Of a stretch of 64,000 bases of DNA, positions 37,572 to 44,988 are shown one piece after another. The translations under genes and the position numbers were made by a program. The stretch comes from Endozoicomonas montiporae CL-33 (GTDB taxonomy: Bacteria > Pseudomonadota > Gammaproteobacteria > Pseudomonadales > Endozoicomonadaceae), in NCBI RefSeq assembly GCF_001583435.1, contig NZ_CP013251.1, positions 3,733,215-3,797,214 on the forward strand. The letters run 5' to 3'. The notes beneath the pieces are model-generated. The model made no database searches. It saw nothing but the letters and a program-made list of their open reading frames with translations, and was not told the origin of the DNA. Numbering within the stretch: the first letter of the stretch is position 1; each line of letters opens with the position of its first letter.

Positions 37572-38354
37572 TCAGATCTGGTTATAGGTTTTTAACCAAC
37601 CCAGGCCTTCTTCCGTTGTCGTTGCTGGCTTGTACTCACAGCCGACCCTGCCTTTGTAACCAATGCGATCCAGATGGCTGAGCATGAAGTGGTAATTAAT
37701 TTCTCCGGTACCCGGTTCGTGTCGTCCGGGGTTGTCGGCCAGCTGAACATGCTGAATCACATCAAGATGTTGTTCACAGGTAGTAGCAATATCACCTTCC
37801 ATAATTTGCATATGGTAAATGTCGTATTGCAGCAATAAATTATCGCTTCCAACCTGTTCTTTAATTTTTAAAGCCTGAGCCGTACTGGTCAGGAAAAAGC
37901 CGGGAATATCACGGGTATTAATCGCTTCAATAATCAGCCTGATACCAGCTTCTTCGAGTTTGTCAGCAGCGTACTTCAGGTTGCTCACCACGGTGGCTTC
38001 CGCCTCTGCAGCAGGCACACCCTCAGGCACAATTCCGGTCAGGCAGTTGATCTGGGTATTACCCAGCACCCTGGCATAGGCAATTGCCTGATCAACACCG
38101 GCTCCGAACTCTTCCATTCTGGCAGAATTGCAGGCTATACCCCGATCACCACTCGCCCAATCACCTGCCGGTAAGTTAAACAACACCTGTTCAAGGTCGT
38201 TTTGTTTCAATTTTTCAGCAATAACGTCAACCGGGTAATCATAAGGAAACAGATACTCAACCCCTTTGAAACCCGCTTTGGCAGCCGCTTCAAAGCGATC
38301 AAGAAAATCTGTTTCAGTAAATAGCATCGACAAATTGGCAGCTAATTTCGGCAT
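37572..38354 (-). CDS. hyi: Hydroxypyruvate isomerase
   Basis: Interconverts hydroxypyruvate and tartronate semialdehyde. A xylose-isomerase-like TIM barrel of 260 residues: KLAANLSMLF, GFKGVEYLFPYD, LIIEAINTRDIPGFFL, DIYHMQIMEGD and HVQLADNPGRHEPGTGEI. I chose the ATG at 38354, where similarity starts. The IS1380 copy lies 68 bases upstream, so its original promoter or operon partners have been cut away. Confidence 0.93.
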   Translation of the reverse strand: MPKLAANLSMLFTETDFLDRFEAAAKAGFKGVEYLFPYDYPVDVIAEKLKQNDLEQVLFNLPAGDWASGDRGIACNSARMEEFGAGVDQAIAYARVLGNTQINCLTGIVPEGVPAAEAEATVVSNLKYAADKLEEAGIRLIIEAINTRDIPGFFLTSTAQALKIKEQVGSDNLLLQYDIYHMQIMEGDIATTCEQHLDVIQHVQLADNPGRHEPGTGEINYHFMLSHLDRIGYKGRVGCEYKPATTTEEGLGWLKTYNQI

Positions 38355-38422
38355 GTCTTTCCCCCATCGAAAATTCATGGTGACGCCACAAGCACATTAG
38401 TTTTTCTAACAAGTACTCCTAT

Positions 38423-40141
38423 CCCGGATATTTCATAAACAAGCAGCAACTACCATCCCATCCTCTTAATTTTGGACTTTTCCGCAAGCCTGTTGCTCTG
38501 TTAACCATGTGAAAGACATTGCAGCCCATACTTGCTTACAGATTAGACGCTAATCAACGAATCCTGCTATTTCAGGATAACGGAAAGCCCCAAGGCTCTT
38601 TCATCTGGTTGCTATGTACCTTGATTGAGTCTTATGAAAGTTGCTACCCCGGTCGAAGTATCGGCATCTGGTAAAAGACTTCTGTCACATGCTGCAAAAG
38701 CCTCTTGAATGGCAGCTACGCGGCAGATGAAGTTTAATTCGGTCTTTATATTCAACCACTTTGACTGCAACTTTACAGAGCTTCATGATCACCGTTGATG
38801 GCTGCGCTTTTTCCAGCTCCGTACCTTTCAAAGTCTTGGTTCTTAACTCATAGTGCAAAACATAAGCGGCACAGGCATAAAACATTCTCAAATGGTTAGC
38901 CAAAAAGCCCTGATCGGACAATCTGTCGCCGGACAGATCACTTTTCAGATGTTTGATGAAGTTCTCATCCTGTCCTCTTGGACAGTAAAGCTCTTCATAA
39001 ATTACCTCTGGAGAAGCTTCCTTCATCGACGTCACAATGAAACGAGGGTTGTCGCCTTTTTGGTTGACCTCCGCCTTGTAAATTATCCGGGTATCGAGAC
39101 CTTTCCAGCTCTTGGCCTGGTATTCTGCTTCCCCGTAAAGTCTGAGCCGATCAGGTTCTGGCATGTTGTTCAGTCTTGCCAGCTCAGTCTTGACCTTCAG
39201 AGCTTGACGCGCTTCATCCAACAACTCTTTGGCTTTTGGCCGCAAAGCCGTTTTGTGGCCTGCACCTTTGCCCAGGACATAATCCGAATGAGGGGCATTC
39301 TGAACCACCCACATTAACTCCGGTTGAGCGAAGTGGCTGTCTCCCCGAACCAGTAGATGGGTTTTCGGCCACTTTTTCCGAAGCAGCCGAATGACCCGTT
39401 CGAGAATGGCTGCATTTTCCTTGCCCGTTGGGGTTTTCCCCGGACGAAGAATCGCCGTAATCAGCTTGCCGCTGAGTCCCTCAAAAATCATCAGGGGCAA
39501 GTAGCAGTAGTCCTGATATTTGGCATTAAACAGGTTCATCTGCTGGCCACCATGAGTAATGGCCGGTGTATGATCAAGATCGATAACGATCACCGGAGGT
39601 GGCAGCTTGTAACTGCTGATAAAGTGATGCACAAATGCTTCAGCCATCCTGTAAATGTCGGAGCGGGTCATAGATTGTCCCAGCCGGGTAAAAGTGGGCG
39701 CTGATGCGAGATGGTTATCGCTGTCCAACGGATTGCGACCAGTGGCCAGTTTGAACATAGGGTCTTTACGCAAACGGTTACTGTCGTTGGCATCTTCATA
39801 GCCGCAGGCCATTTGCAGAACCCGCTGAACCAGAAGTTCTTTCAGGGAGTGGTCGATATAGGATTGATGGCGTCTGTCATTGATGGCATCAGTCATTTTG
39901 CAGATAAGACCGCTCTGCAGAATGGTTTCCCGTAGCAGCAGAGTGCCAAAGTCAGAAGATAACTCCCCACCATTGAAGTCTGCCCGGATGGTTTTTCCAT
40001 TTGAGGGATGAAAACGAAGCTGTTCTTGTGTAGATTTGGGCATGGCAAGTTCCGGTTTGCTTCTTCCGAAGCTTTCTTTTGGTCGACCCAATTATATCAA
40101 GTGATTGGGCGGAACTTGCCTCCTTTTATGAAATATTCGGG
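38423..40141 (-). mobile_element. IS1380-family insertion sequence, copy 1
   Basis: A 1719-base element with imperfect terminal inverted repeats: the left end CCCGGATATTTCATAAA matches the reverse complement of the right end TTTATGAAATATTCGGG except for one base. It is nearly identical to copy 2 at 48452-50171 but inverted and one base shorter. The right flank is CTAA and the left flank is CTAT, so a clean four-base target duplication is absent. It sits inside an older transposase orfA. Confidence 0.9.
38685..40043 (-). CDS. IS1380-family transposase, C terminus altered by a frameshift
   Basis: A DDE-type transposase of about 452 residues: IVIDLDHTPAITHGGQQ holds the first catalytic Asp, LLVRGDSHFAQPELM the second, and YCPRGQDENFIKHLKSD the region of the catalytic Glu. 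I chose the ATG at 40043 (MPKSTQEQL). Compared with copy 2, one C of a CCC run is missing (GG at 38711-38712 on the + strand), so the last residues read HSRGFCSM instead of the longer PFKRLLQHV tail. The core is intact, so activity cannot be excluded. Confidence 0.88.
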   Translation of the reverse strand: MPKSTQEQLRFHPSNGKTIRADFNGGELSSDFGTLLLRETILQSGLICKMTDAINDRRHQSYIDHSLKELLVQRVLQMACGYEDANDSNRLRKDPMFKLATGRNPLDSDNHLASAPTFTRLGQSMTRSDIYRMAEAFVHHFISSYKLPPPVIVIDLDHTPAITHGGQQMNLFNAKYQDYCYLPLMIFEGLSGKLITAILRPGKTPTGKENAAILERVIRLLRKKWPKTHLLVRGDSHFAQPELMWVVQNAPHSDYVLGKGAGHKTALRPKAKELLDEARQALKVKTELARLNNMPEPDRLRLYGEAEYQAKSWKGLDTRIIYKAEVNQKGDNPRFIVTSMKEASPEVIYEELYCPRGQDENFIKHLKSDLSGDRLSDQGFLANHLRMFYACAAYVLHYELRTKTLKGTELEKAQPSTVIMKLCKVAVKVVEYKDRIKLHLPRSCHSRGFCSM

Positions 40142-40346
40142 CTAACTGATTTTCAGGTGTCCATAGGTCTGGATTTTTACCGTTGCCAGGCACGGGCACT
40201 CCTTGCGATAACGCTTTTTTTCGCCAACTGTATAGAGTCCAGTTAGAGATACCTGTTTCACGAACCAACTGCGATACAGGCGTATTATTAGGTGGCATCA
40301 TCTTCTGAATGACGGATTGCTTCAACTCTTCTGAATAGCTGGCCAT
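40142..40346 (-). pseudogene. Truncated IS3-like transposase OrfA
   Basis: The first 68 codons of a small helix-turn-helix transposase subunit: SEELKQSVIQKMMPPNN, then SQLVRETGISNWTLYSWRK, typical of IS3-type OrfA. The IS1380 copy cuts it after the codons for ENQL. The rest of OrfA and any OrfB are not found on the other side of IS1380, so that part has been deleted. Confidence 0.8.
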
Positions 40347-40420
40347 TGATTGCTCACTGACCGCCCCCTGTGAGATTTTTAAAAATCAGAAGAGGTGACA
40401 ACTATGCTGACACAGGGGGT
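40347..40420 (-). mobile_element. Terminal part of the IS3-like remnant
   Basis: The stretch between the OrfA start and a broken host gene. Read on the minus strand it begins ACCCCCTGTGTCAGCAT and a second, opposed CACAGGGGG lies further in. This is the likely end of the older element; its opposite end is lost. Confidence 0.6.
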
Positions 40421-40531
40421 GATCTGCTCTTTACTGAAATCGTCCAGAAAAGTGATATTACGGCCTTTCATACCAGTAGCTTCAAGATGCTCACGAATAT
40501 CTTTAGCTTTGAATTTAGAAGTGATAGCCAT
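40421..40531 (-). pseudogene. 5' fragment of a gene resembling a carbamoyltransferase
   Basis: 37 codons open from the ATG at 40531, preceded by GAGCAGGA as a good ribosome binding site, and end abruptly at the IS3-like remnant. The peptide contains MKGRNITFLDDFSKEQI, which resembles the N-terminal pattern of aspartate/ornithine carbamoyltransferases (GR-x-hydrophobic-DFS-x-EE-I). Beside ureidoglycine aminohydrolase and carbamate kinase genes, an oxamate- or ureide-linked carbamoyltransferase would make sense, but 37 residues cannot settle it. Confidence 0.5.
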
Positions 40532-40642
40532 TTTATTATCCTGCTCTTATTAAAAGCGTTTTATATGGCTTCTGTCGTTATTACCATCACTCTGGCTAAC
40601 AACAGAAAGCCTTATCCCAGTTAACACCGTTTTCAGAGTGAT

Positions 40643-41407
40643 TCAGATTTCCACATCTCTGTGGCAATCCTTGGAATAGATATAGGTAAAGCGACCATTA
40701 CCCGTGCCATAACAGGCCTGCTGAGTGAACGGACCAAACCAGATAAAGTCTTCTTTCATGGTTTGTACCCAGTCATTACCCAACAGATAAATACCTTCCC
40801 CTTCCAACAGGTAGGCTCCGTGCTCCTGTACATGGGTTTCGATAAATGGATGGCAGCCACCAGGCGCAAAACTCAGAATATGGAAGTTCATATCGAAATG
40901 CGTATCGATGGGCAGCAGGTCTTTCAGGAAAACCTGTTCCAGTCCCATATAATTCACTTCAGGGATATCATTGGTGTTGCCAAAAACAGCGTAAGGCTGC
41001 TTGCCTTCTGCCGGAATGTAACGCTGCTTGTACAGAATCACACGAACATCATCCCGTCCGGTGTTCTTAAATTCCAGGGCTTCATTATCGGGTGCATAGG
41101 CAAACCCCCCCTGCCCAAGAGTCACCGACTCCTCACCCACGCGAACTTCCAGTTCACCGTCTCCGTCCATCACCCAAATAAAGCTTTCAATACCTTCTTC
41201 AGAGGCAAAAGGTTTGGAGGTGTAACCATCACTGGCGACAGTGCCTGTATACCAGACAAAGCTGCAACCAATCTTTGGTGAACCGATAATAGACAGCTGA
41301 CAATTTTCAAGTCCGGGGATGACGTTGATGACTCTGCCTTCCGGTGGAATGACGGCGTATTCACCGGGTTTTACGACTGAGCGCGTTTTCAGATCTGGAA
41401 AGCTCAT
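40643..41407 (-). CDS. allE: (S)-ureidoglycine aminohydrolase
   Basis: Releases ammonia from (S)-ureidoglycine to give (S)-ureidoglycolate in allantoin (purine ureide) breakdown. A bicupin of 254 residues: first cupin around 70-125 (GIESFIWVMDGDGELEV), second around 170-235, with the metal-site segment GGCHPFIETHVQEHGAYLLEGEGIYLLG and a C-terminal WFGPFTQQACY. It matches YlbA/AllE in length. It starts the minus-strand unit that continues into the broken carbamoyltransferase-like fragment, and has a TTGCTAGCAA palindrome about 125 bases upstream. Confidence 0.92.
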   Translation of the reverse strand: MSFPDLKTRSVVKPGEYAVIPPEGRVINVIPGLENCQLSIIGSPKIGCSFVWYTGTVASDGYTSKPFASEEGIESFIWVMDGDGELEVRVGEESVTLGQGGFAYAPDNEALEFKNTGRDDVRVILYKQRYIPAEGKQPYAVFGNTNDIPEVNYMGLEQVFLKDLLPIDTHFDMNFHILSFAPGGCHPFIETHVQEHGAYLLEGEGIYLLGNDWVQTMKEDFIWFGPFTQQACYGTGNGRFTYIYSKDCHRDVEI

Positions 41408-41530
41408 TCAGAGTGCCTCCATAGAGTGCAGTAGTTTTCTTATCGAGTGACCCGGATTCCAGGGCAAGGACAGTAGCCGGGTCTATTTTTCTAAATGTGT
41501 AACTCGCTGAATTCTTATTCTTCTCTCTAA

Positions 41531-41542
41531 ATTGCTAGCAAT
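41531..41542. promoter_or_regulatory. Palindrome ATTGCTAGCAAT, candidate operator upstream of allE
   Basis: A perfect 12-base palindrome. The core TTGCTAGCAA recurs at 42594-42603, and TTGCTAGCA at 47430-47438. The TTG-N4-CAA form suits GntR/FCD-type regulators, one of which is encoded next door. Operator role inferred. Confidence 0.55.
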
Positions 41543-41697
41543 ATTACTACTGACTGCTAATAATTTATTGACCCTTGTCAATAGTTATCAGAGATACACA
41601 AAACGGCATGATTTTTGTCTGGAAAGACAGAGGATGTCGTACAGGTTCAGAGTAAGAAAAAAGGCATCTATAAAGGAATGACTACAGGAGAGGTAAG

Positions 41698-41736
41698 GCA
41701 CCACCAGTCGTCTTCAAGCAAGACTGATGGTGGCGC
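41698..41736 (-). terminator. Hairpin at the 3' end of the GntR-type regulator gene
   Basis: CCACCA (41701-41706) pairs with TGGTGG (41728-41733), and GTCTT with AAGAC further in, across a small internal loop. It lies 21 bases past the regulator stop. No T-run follows, so it is tentative. Confidence 0.45.
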
Positions 41737-41756
41737 TTATTCAAACAAAGATCGAT

Positions 41757-42434
41757 TCAGGCAAAAATAGATTCAAGATCAGGCGACTCCTGCTCCTGAT
41801 AACGCAATAAAAGTTTTCTTTCAATGGAAGACAGGTGCCCAGCCATCAATGCAGGCAGACTGTCGTATTCTTTCTTCCTGATCGCATTAAAAATAATATC
41901 GTGCTCATTGATAGTGTCTGAGAAATCATCATTCTTTTCATAAAGACCTGACACCAGAGAGCTACTGGCTACCAAATCTTCAAGAATTTCATAGAGCCGT
42001 CTGTTGCCATGAATTCGAGCCAGCTCCAGATGGAATTCACCCGACTCTTTCACCAGTCCCTGGCGACTTTTACCTGTTTCTGCCTGCCTCTCCCGATCCA
42101 GTATGTCTTGCAGGCGTTGAAAATCCTGTCGGGTACATTGTTTGGCCGCATCTGAGATCATTCCACACTCCACAACGCGCCGGGCGAGAAAAATCTCTTT
42201 ACACTCTTCAGGGCCGGGGTTGGCAACGTAAGCACCTTTATTCGTTTCAACCGTCACCACTTTGCGCAGACTGAGATGCTCAATGGCTGCCCTGACATGG
42301 TTGCGGTTTGCAGAAAAAATATCTGCAAGGCGGGTTTCCACCAGTCGGGTTCCTGCCTTCAGGCGTTGTTCAATAATAGCTTTATAAATAGCGTCCGATA
42401 TTCTCTCTACCTCGAGAGCTTTAAATGTTTTCAT
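41757..42434 (-). CDS. GntR-family regulator with an FCD ligand domain
   Basis: A 225-residue transcription factor. A winged helix-turn-helix at about 8-75 (AIYKAIIEQRLKAGTRLVETRLADIF, then NHVRAAIEHLSLRKVV) is followed by an all-helical FCD domain (about 85-215) with SGEFHLELARIHGNRRL and metal-site-like histidines (NEHDIIFNAI, LMAGHL). This class usually responds to small organic acids. It is divergent from the carbamate kinase gene, and palindromes in the region suggest it controls the neighbouring ureide/glyoxylate genes. Confidence 0.9.
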   Translation of the reverse strand: MKTFKALEVERISDAIYKAIIEQRLKAGTRLVETRLADIFSANRNHVRAAIEHLSLRKVVTVETNKGAYVANPGPEECKEIFLARRVVECGMISDAAKQCTRQDFQRLQDILDRERQAETGKSRQGLVKESGEFHLELARIHGNRRLYEILEDLVASSSLVSGLYEKNDDFSDTINEHDIIFNAIRKKEYDSLPALMAGHLSSIERKLLLRYQEQESPDLESIFA

Positions 42435-42593
42435 AGTCTTGCTACAGCACTTAAGTCTAAAAAAGACAATTTGTTATAGTTTACAGTACATAAAAGCCTA
42501 TACGACACTGTTTAATCACCAATCGACTATTAATCTAAATCACTGATATATAACACCAGTAATTTAGATGAACAATATCATAATTATTTACTT

Positions 42594-42603
42594 TTGCTAG
42601 CAA
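42594..42603. promoter_or_regulatory. Palindrome TTGCTAGCAA, candidate operator upstream of the carbamate kinase gene
   Basis: The same core as the site before allE, in the 256-base divergent region between the GntR-type regulator gene and the carbamate kinase gene, 87 bases before the latter's ATG. It could serve autoregulation as well. Confidence 0.55.
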
Positions 42604-42690
42604 TTTTAATTACAATCGTTATCAGGCAAGGACAAATGACTTCTTACACACCCTCCACTCATGGTCGGTGGTATCACAACAGGTATAGTT

Positions 42691-43626
42691 ATGAAAATTG
42701 TCATTGCCCTTGGCGGAAACGCCCTGCTGCAACGCGGTCAACCTCTTGAAGCCCACATTCAGAGAGAAAATATTCGTCAGGCCGCCAAAGTCATCGCCCA
42801 AATATCCGACGATCATCAAATAATCCTGACCCATGGTAACGGCCCACAGGTTGGCCTGCTGGCATTGCAAAATGCGGCCTATGAAGCGGTTTCCCCCTAC
42901 CCTCTGGATGTTCTTGGTGCCGAAACAGCGGGCATGATCGGCTATATGCTGAATATGGAAATTCGCAACCAGCGCCCGAAAATGCCCATTGTCACTATGG
43001 TGACTGAAACTCTGGTTGACATTAATGATCCGGCTTTTGAAAACCCCACTAAATTCGTTGGTCCCGTCTACAGCAAAGAAGACGCATTAAAGCTGGCTGC
43101 CGAGAAAAACTGGCACGTGAAAGCTGACGGTGATTACTATCGTCGTGTTGTACCATCACCGAAACCTGAAAAAATTGTTGAAGGCAATACTGTACGACAG
43201 CTGGCAGATGCTGGCGCGCTGGTTATCTGTTCAGGCGGAGGCGGGGTACCCGTTTGTCGGCAACCCGATGGCACCATTGACGGTGTAGAAGCCGTTGTGG
43301 ACAAAGATCTGACTGCCGCAATTATGGCCAAACAGATGCAGGCCGACGCTTTAATCATCATGACCGACGTTGATTCTGTCAGCATTAACTTCGGTCAACC
43401 CGACCAGAAGGAGATCAGTCATGCCAGCCCAGACCAGATCTGCACACTGGATTTGCCTGCCGGTTCCATGGGACCCAAGGTTGAAGCGGCGGCTGACTTT
43501 GTGCGTGCCGGTGGGCAGTATGCTGCCATTGGTAGCCTGTATGATCTGGAAAAAATCGTCACAGGTGAGGCAGGTACACGTATCACTGAAGCTCACAGTG
43601 AGCCGGATATGAACTTCTACCAGTAA
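42691..43626 (+). CDS. allK: Carbamate kinase
   Basis: Makes ATP from carbamoyl phosphate and ADP; in ureide catabolism it uses carbamoyl phosphate released from oxalurate. The 311 residues match ArcC/YbcF: VIALGGNALLQRGQPL, LTHGNGPQVGLLALQNAA, RRVVPSPKP, VICSGGGGVPV, VVDKDLTAAIMA, GSMGPKVEAAADFV and GEAGTRI. The closest recognisable relative is E. coli YbcF (AllK), and the allE neighbour supports that over an arginine-deiminase ArcC. I chose the ATG at 42691, where similarity begins. Confidence 0.92.
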   Translation: MKIVIALGGNALLQRGQPLEAHIQRENIRQAAKVIAQISDDHQIILTHGNGPQVGLLALQNAAYEAVSPYPLDVLGAETAGMIGYMLNMEIRNQRPKMPIVTMVTETLVDINDPAFENPTKFVGPVYSKEDALKLAAEKNWHVKADGDYYRRVVPSPKPEKIVEGNTVRQLADAGALVICSGGGGVPVCRQPDGTIDGVEAVVDKDLTAAIMAKQMQADALIIMTDVDSVSINFGQPDQKEISHASPDQICTLDLPAGSMGPKVEAAADFVRAGGQYAAIGSLYDLEKIVTGEAGTRITEAHSEPDMNFYQ

Positions 43627-43681
43627 GTAGCTGGCTACTTAATTCAAAATCGTTTACCAGAAAGGCAAACCCATGCACAAT

Positions 43682-43711
43682 CAGGGCAATGATAATAATG
43701 ACATTGCCCTG
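43682..43711 (+). other. Hairpin between the carbamate kinase gene and icd
   Basis: CAGGGCAAT pairs perfectly with ATTGCCCTG over a 12-base loop, ending 10 bases before the icd ATG. No T-run follows. It could stop transcription from the carbamate kinase gene or limit access to the icd start, which has no visible ribosome binding site. Confidence 0.5.
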
Positions 43712-43721
43712 ACATCACGAT

Positions 43722-44969
43722 ATGTATTACCAGCACATTACTCCTCCTGCCAACGCTGAAAGGATTACCATCAATCCCGACCAGTCCCTGCGGGTTTCAA
43801 ACCATCCGATCATCACATTTATTCAGGGTGATGGCGTTGGTGCTGATATAACCCCTGTTACTCTGAAAGTGGTCGATGCAGCTGTAAAAAAAGCTTATCA
43901 AGGGCAACGAAAGATTGCCTGGATGGAAGTCTTCAACGGTGAAAAAGCCGCTGAACTCTACGACGGTGACTGGTTTCCCCAGGAAACACTGCACGCTCTG
44001 CGAGAACATGTTGTAGCATTAAAGGGCCCTCTGACGACCCCATTAGGAGGCGGATTCCGTTCCCTGAACATTGCCCTGCGTCAAGAGATGGATTTGTTTG
44101 TCAATATGCGCCCTGTACAGTGGGTAACGGGCGTTCCTTCCCCTATCACTCACCCGGAAAAAACAAATATGGTCGTCTTTCGGGAAAACTCGGAAGACAT
44201 CTACACAGGTATAGAGTGGAAAGCAGGATCATCTCAATCAGAGCAGCTGATGGAATTTCTGCAGCAGGACATGGGCGTTTCCAGAATACGCTTTACCGAA
44301 CAGTGCGCGCTGGGCATTAAACCCATTTCCGAACAAGGCTGTAAGCGACTGATTCGCCACGCCATTCAGTATGCCCTTGATCATCAACGTCAGTCCGTCA
44401 CGCTGGTGCACAAAGGCAATATCATGAAGTTTACTGAAGGTGCTTTCAGACAATGGGGCTTCGAACTCGCCAGAGAAGAGTTTGGAGCACAGCCCCATAG
44501 CAATGGCCGGGAACTGGTCATCGAGAATAATGGACATACGTTGCTTATCAAAGACGCCATTGCTGACAGCATGCTGCAGTACATTCTCCTGCAACCGGAA
44601 CAGTTCGACGTCATTGCCACCATGAATCAGAACGGCGACTTTATTGCAGACGCGCTGGCTGCACAGGTAGGAGGTACAGCCATTGTACCCGGAGCCAACC
44701 TGAACAATGAACTGGCGATCTTTGAACCGACCCACGGTACTGCACAGACCATCGCCGGACAGGACAAAATGAACCCCTGTTCGATGCTTTTGTGTGCAGA
44801 GCTGATGTTACAGCATATTGGCTGGAATGAAGCGGCGGGTTTCATTCGAAACGGAATAGAGACAACCATTCAGAGCAAAGTCGTTACATACGACTTTGCC
44901 CGAATGATTCCGAATGCTGAAGAAGTCAGCTGTTCTGAATTTGGCAACGCCGTTATTCAGAACATGTAG
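43722..44969 (+). CDS. icd: NADP-dependent isocitrate dehydrogenase
   Basis: Oxidises isocitrate to 2-oxoglutarate in the TCA cycle. The 415 residues match E. coli Icd: IQGDGVGADITP, PLTTPLGGGFRSLNIALRQ, FRENSEDIYTGIEWKAGS, KGNIMKFTEGAF and FEPTHGTAQTIAGQDKMNP. Ser114 in GFRSLNIALRQ corresponds to the serine that AceK phosphorylates, and aceK is encoded at 56240-58003. The location beside ureide genes is unusual and may mean this is not the only icd in the genome. Confidence 0.94.
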   Translation: MYYQHITPPANAERITINPDQSLRVSNHPIITFIQGDGVGADITPVTLKVVDAAVKKAYQGQRKIAWMEVFNGEKAAELYDGDWFPQETLHALREHVVALKGPLTTPLGGGFRSLNIALRQEMDLFVNMRPVQWVTGVPSPITHPEKTNMVVFRENSEDIYTGIEWKAGSSQSEQLMEFLQQDMGVSRIRFTEQCALGIKPISEQGCKRLIRHAIQYALDHQRQSVTLVHKGNIMKFTEGAFRQWGFELAREEFGAQPHSNGRELVIENNGHTLLIKDAIADSMLQYILLQPEQFDVIATMNQNGDFIADALAAQVGGTAIVPGANLNNELAIFEPTHGTAQTIAGQDKMNPCSMLLCAELMLQHIGWNEAAGFIRNGIETTIQSKVVTYDFARMIPNAEEVSCSEFGNAVIQNM

Positions 44970-44988
44970 CCGGACAGCCTCCCAGATC

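Larger units (their letters stand above)
41408..41756. other. Intergenic region between allE and the GntR-type regulator gene
   Basis: 349 bases upstream of allE and downstream of the regulator gene. It holds the palindrome at 41531-41542 and a regulator-side hairpin at 41698-41736. No open frame is supported. Confidence 0.5.

Noticed and set aside
40370..40624. A + strand open frame over the IS remnant
   Set aside because: It runs antisense to the carbamoyltransferase-like fragment, which has a good ribosome binding site, and shows no similarity of its own.
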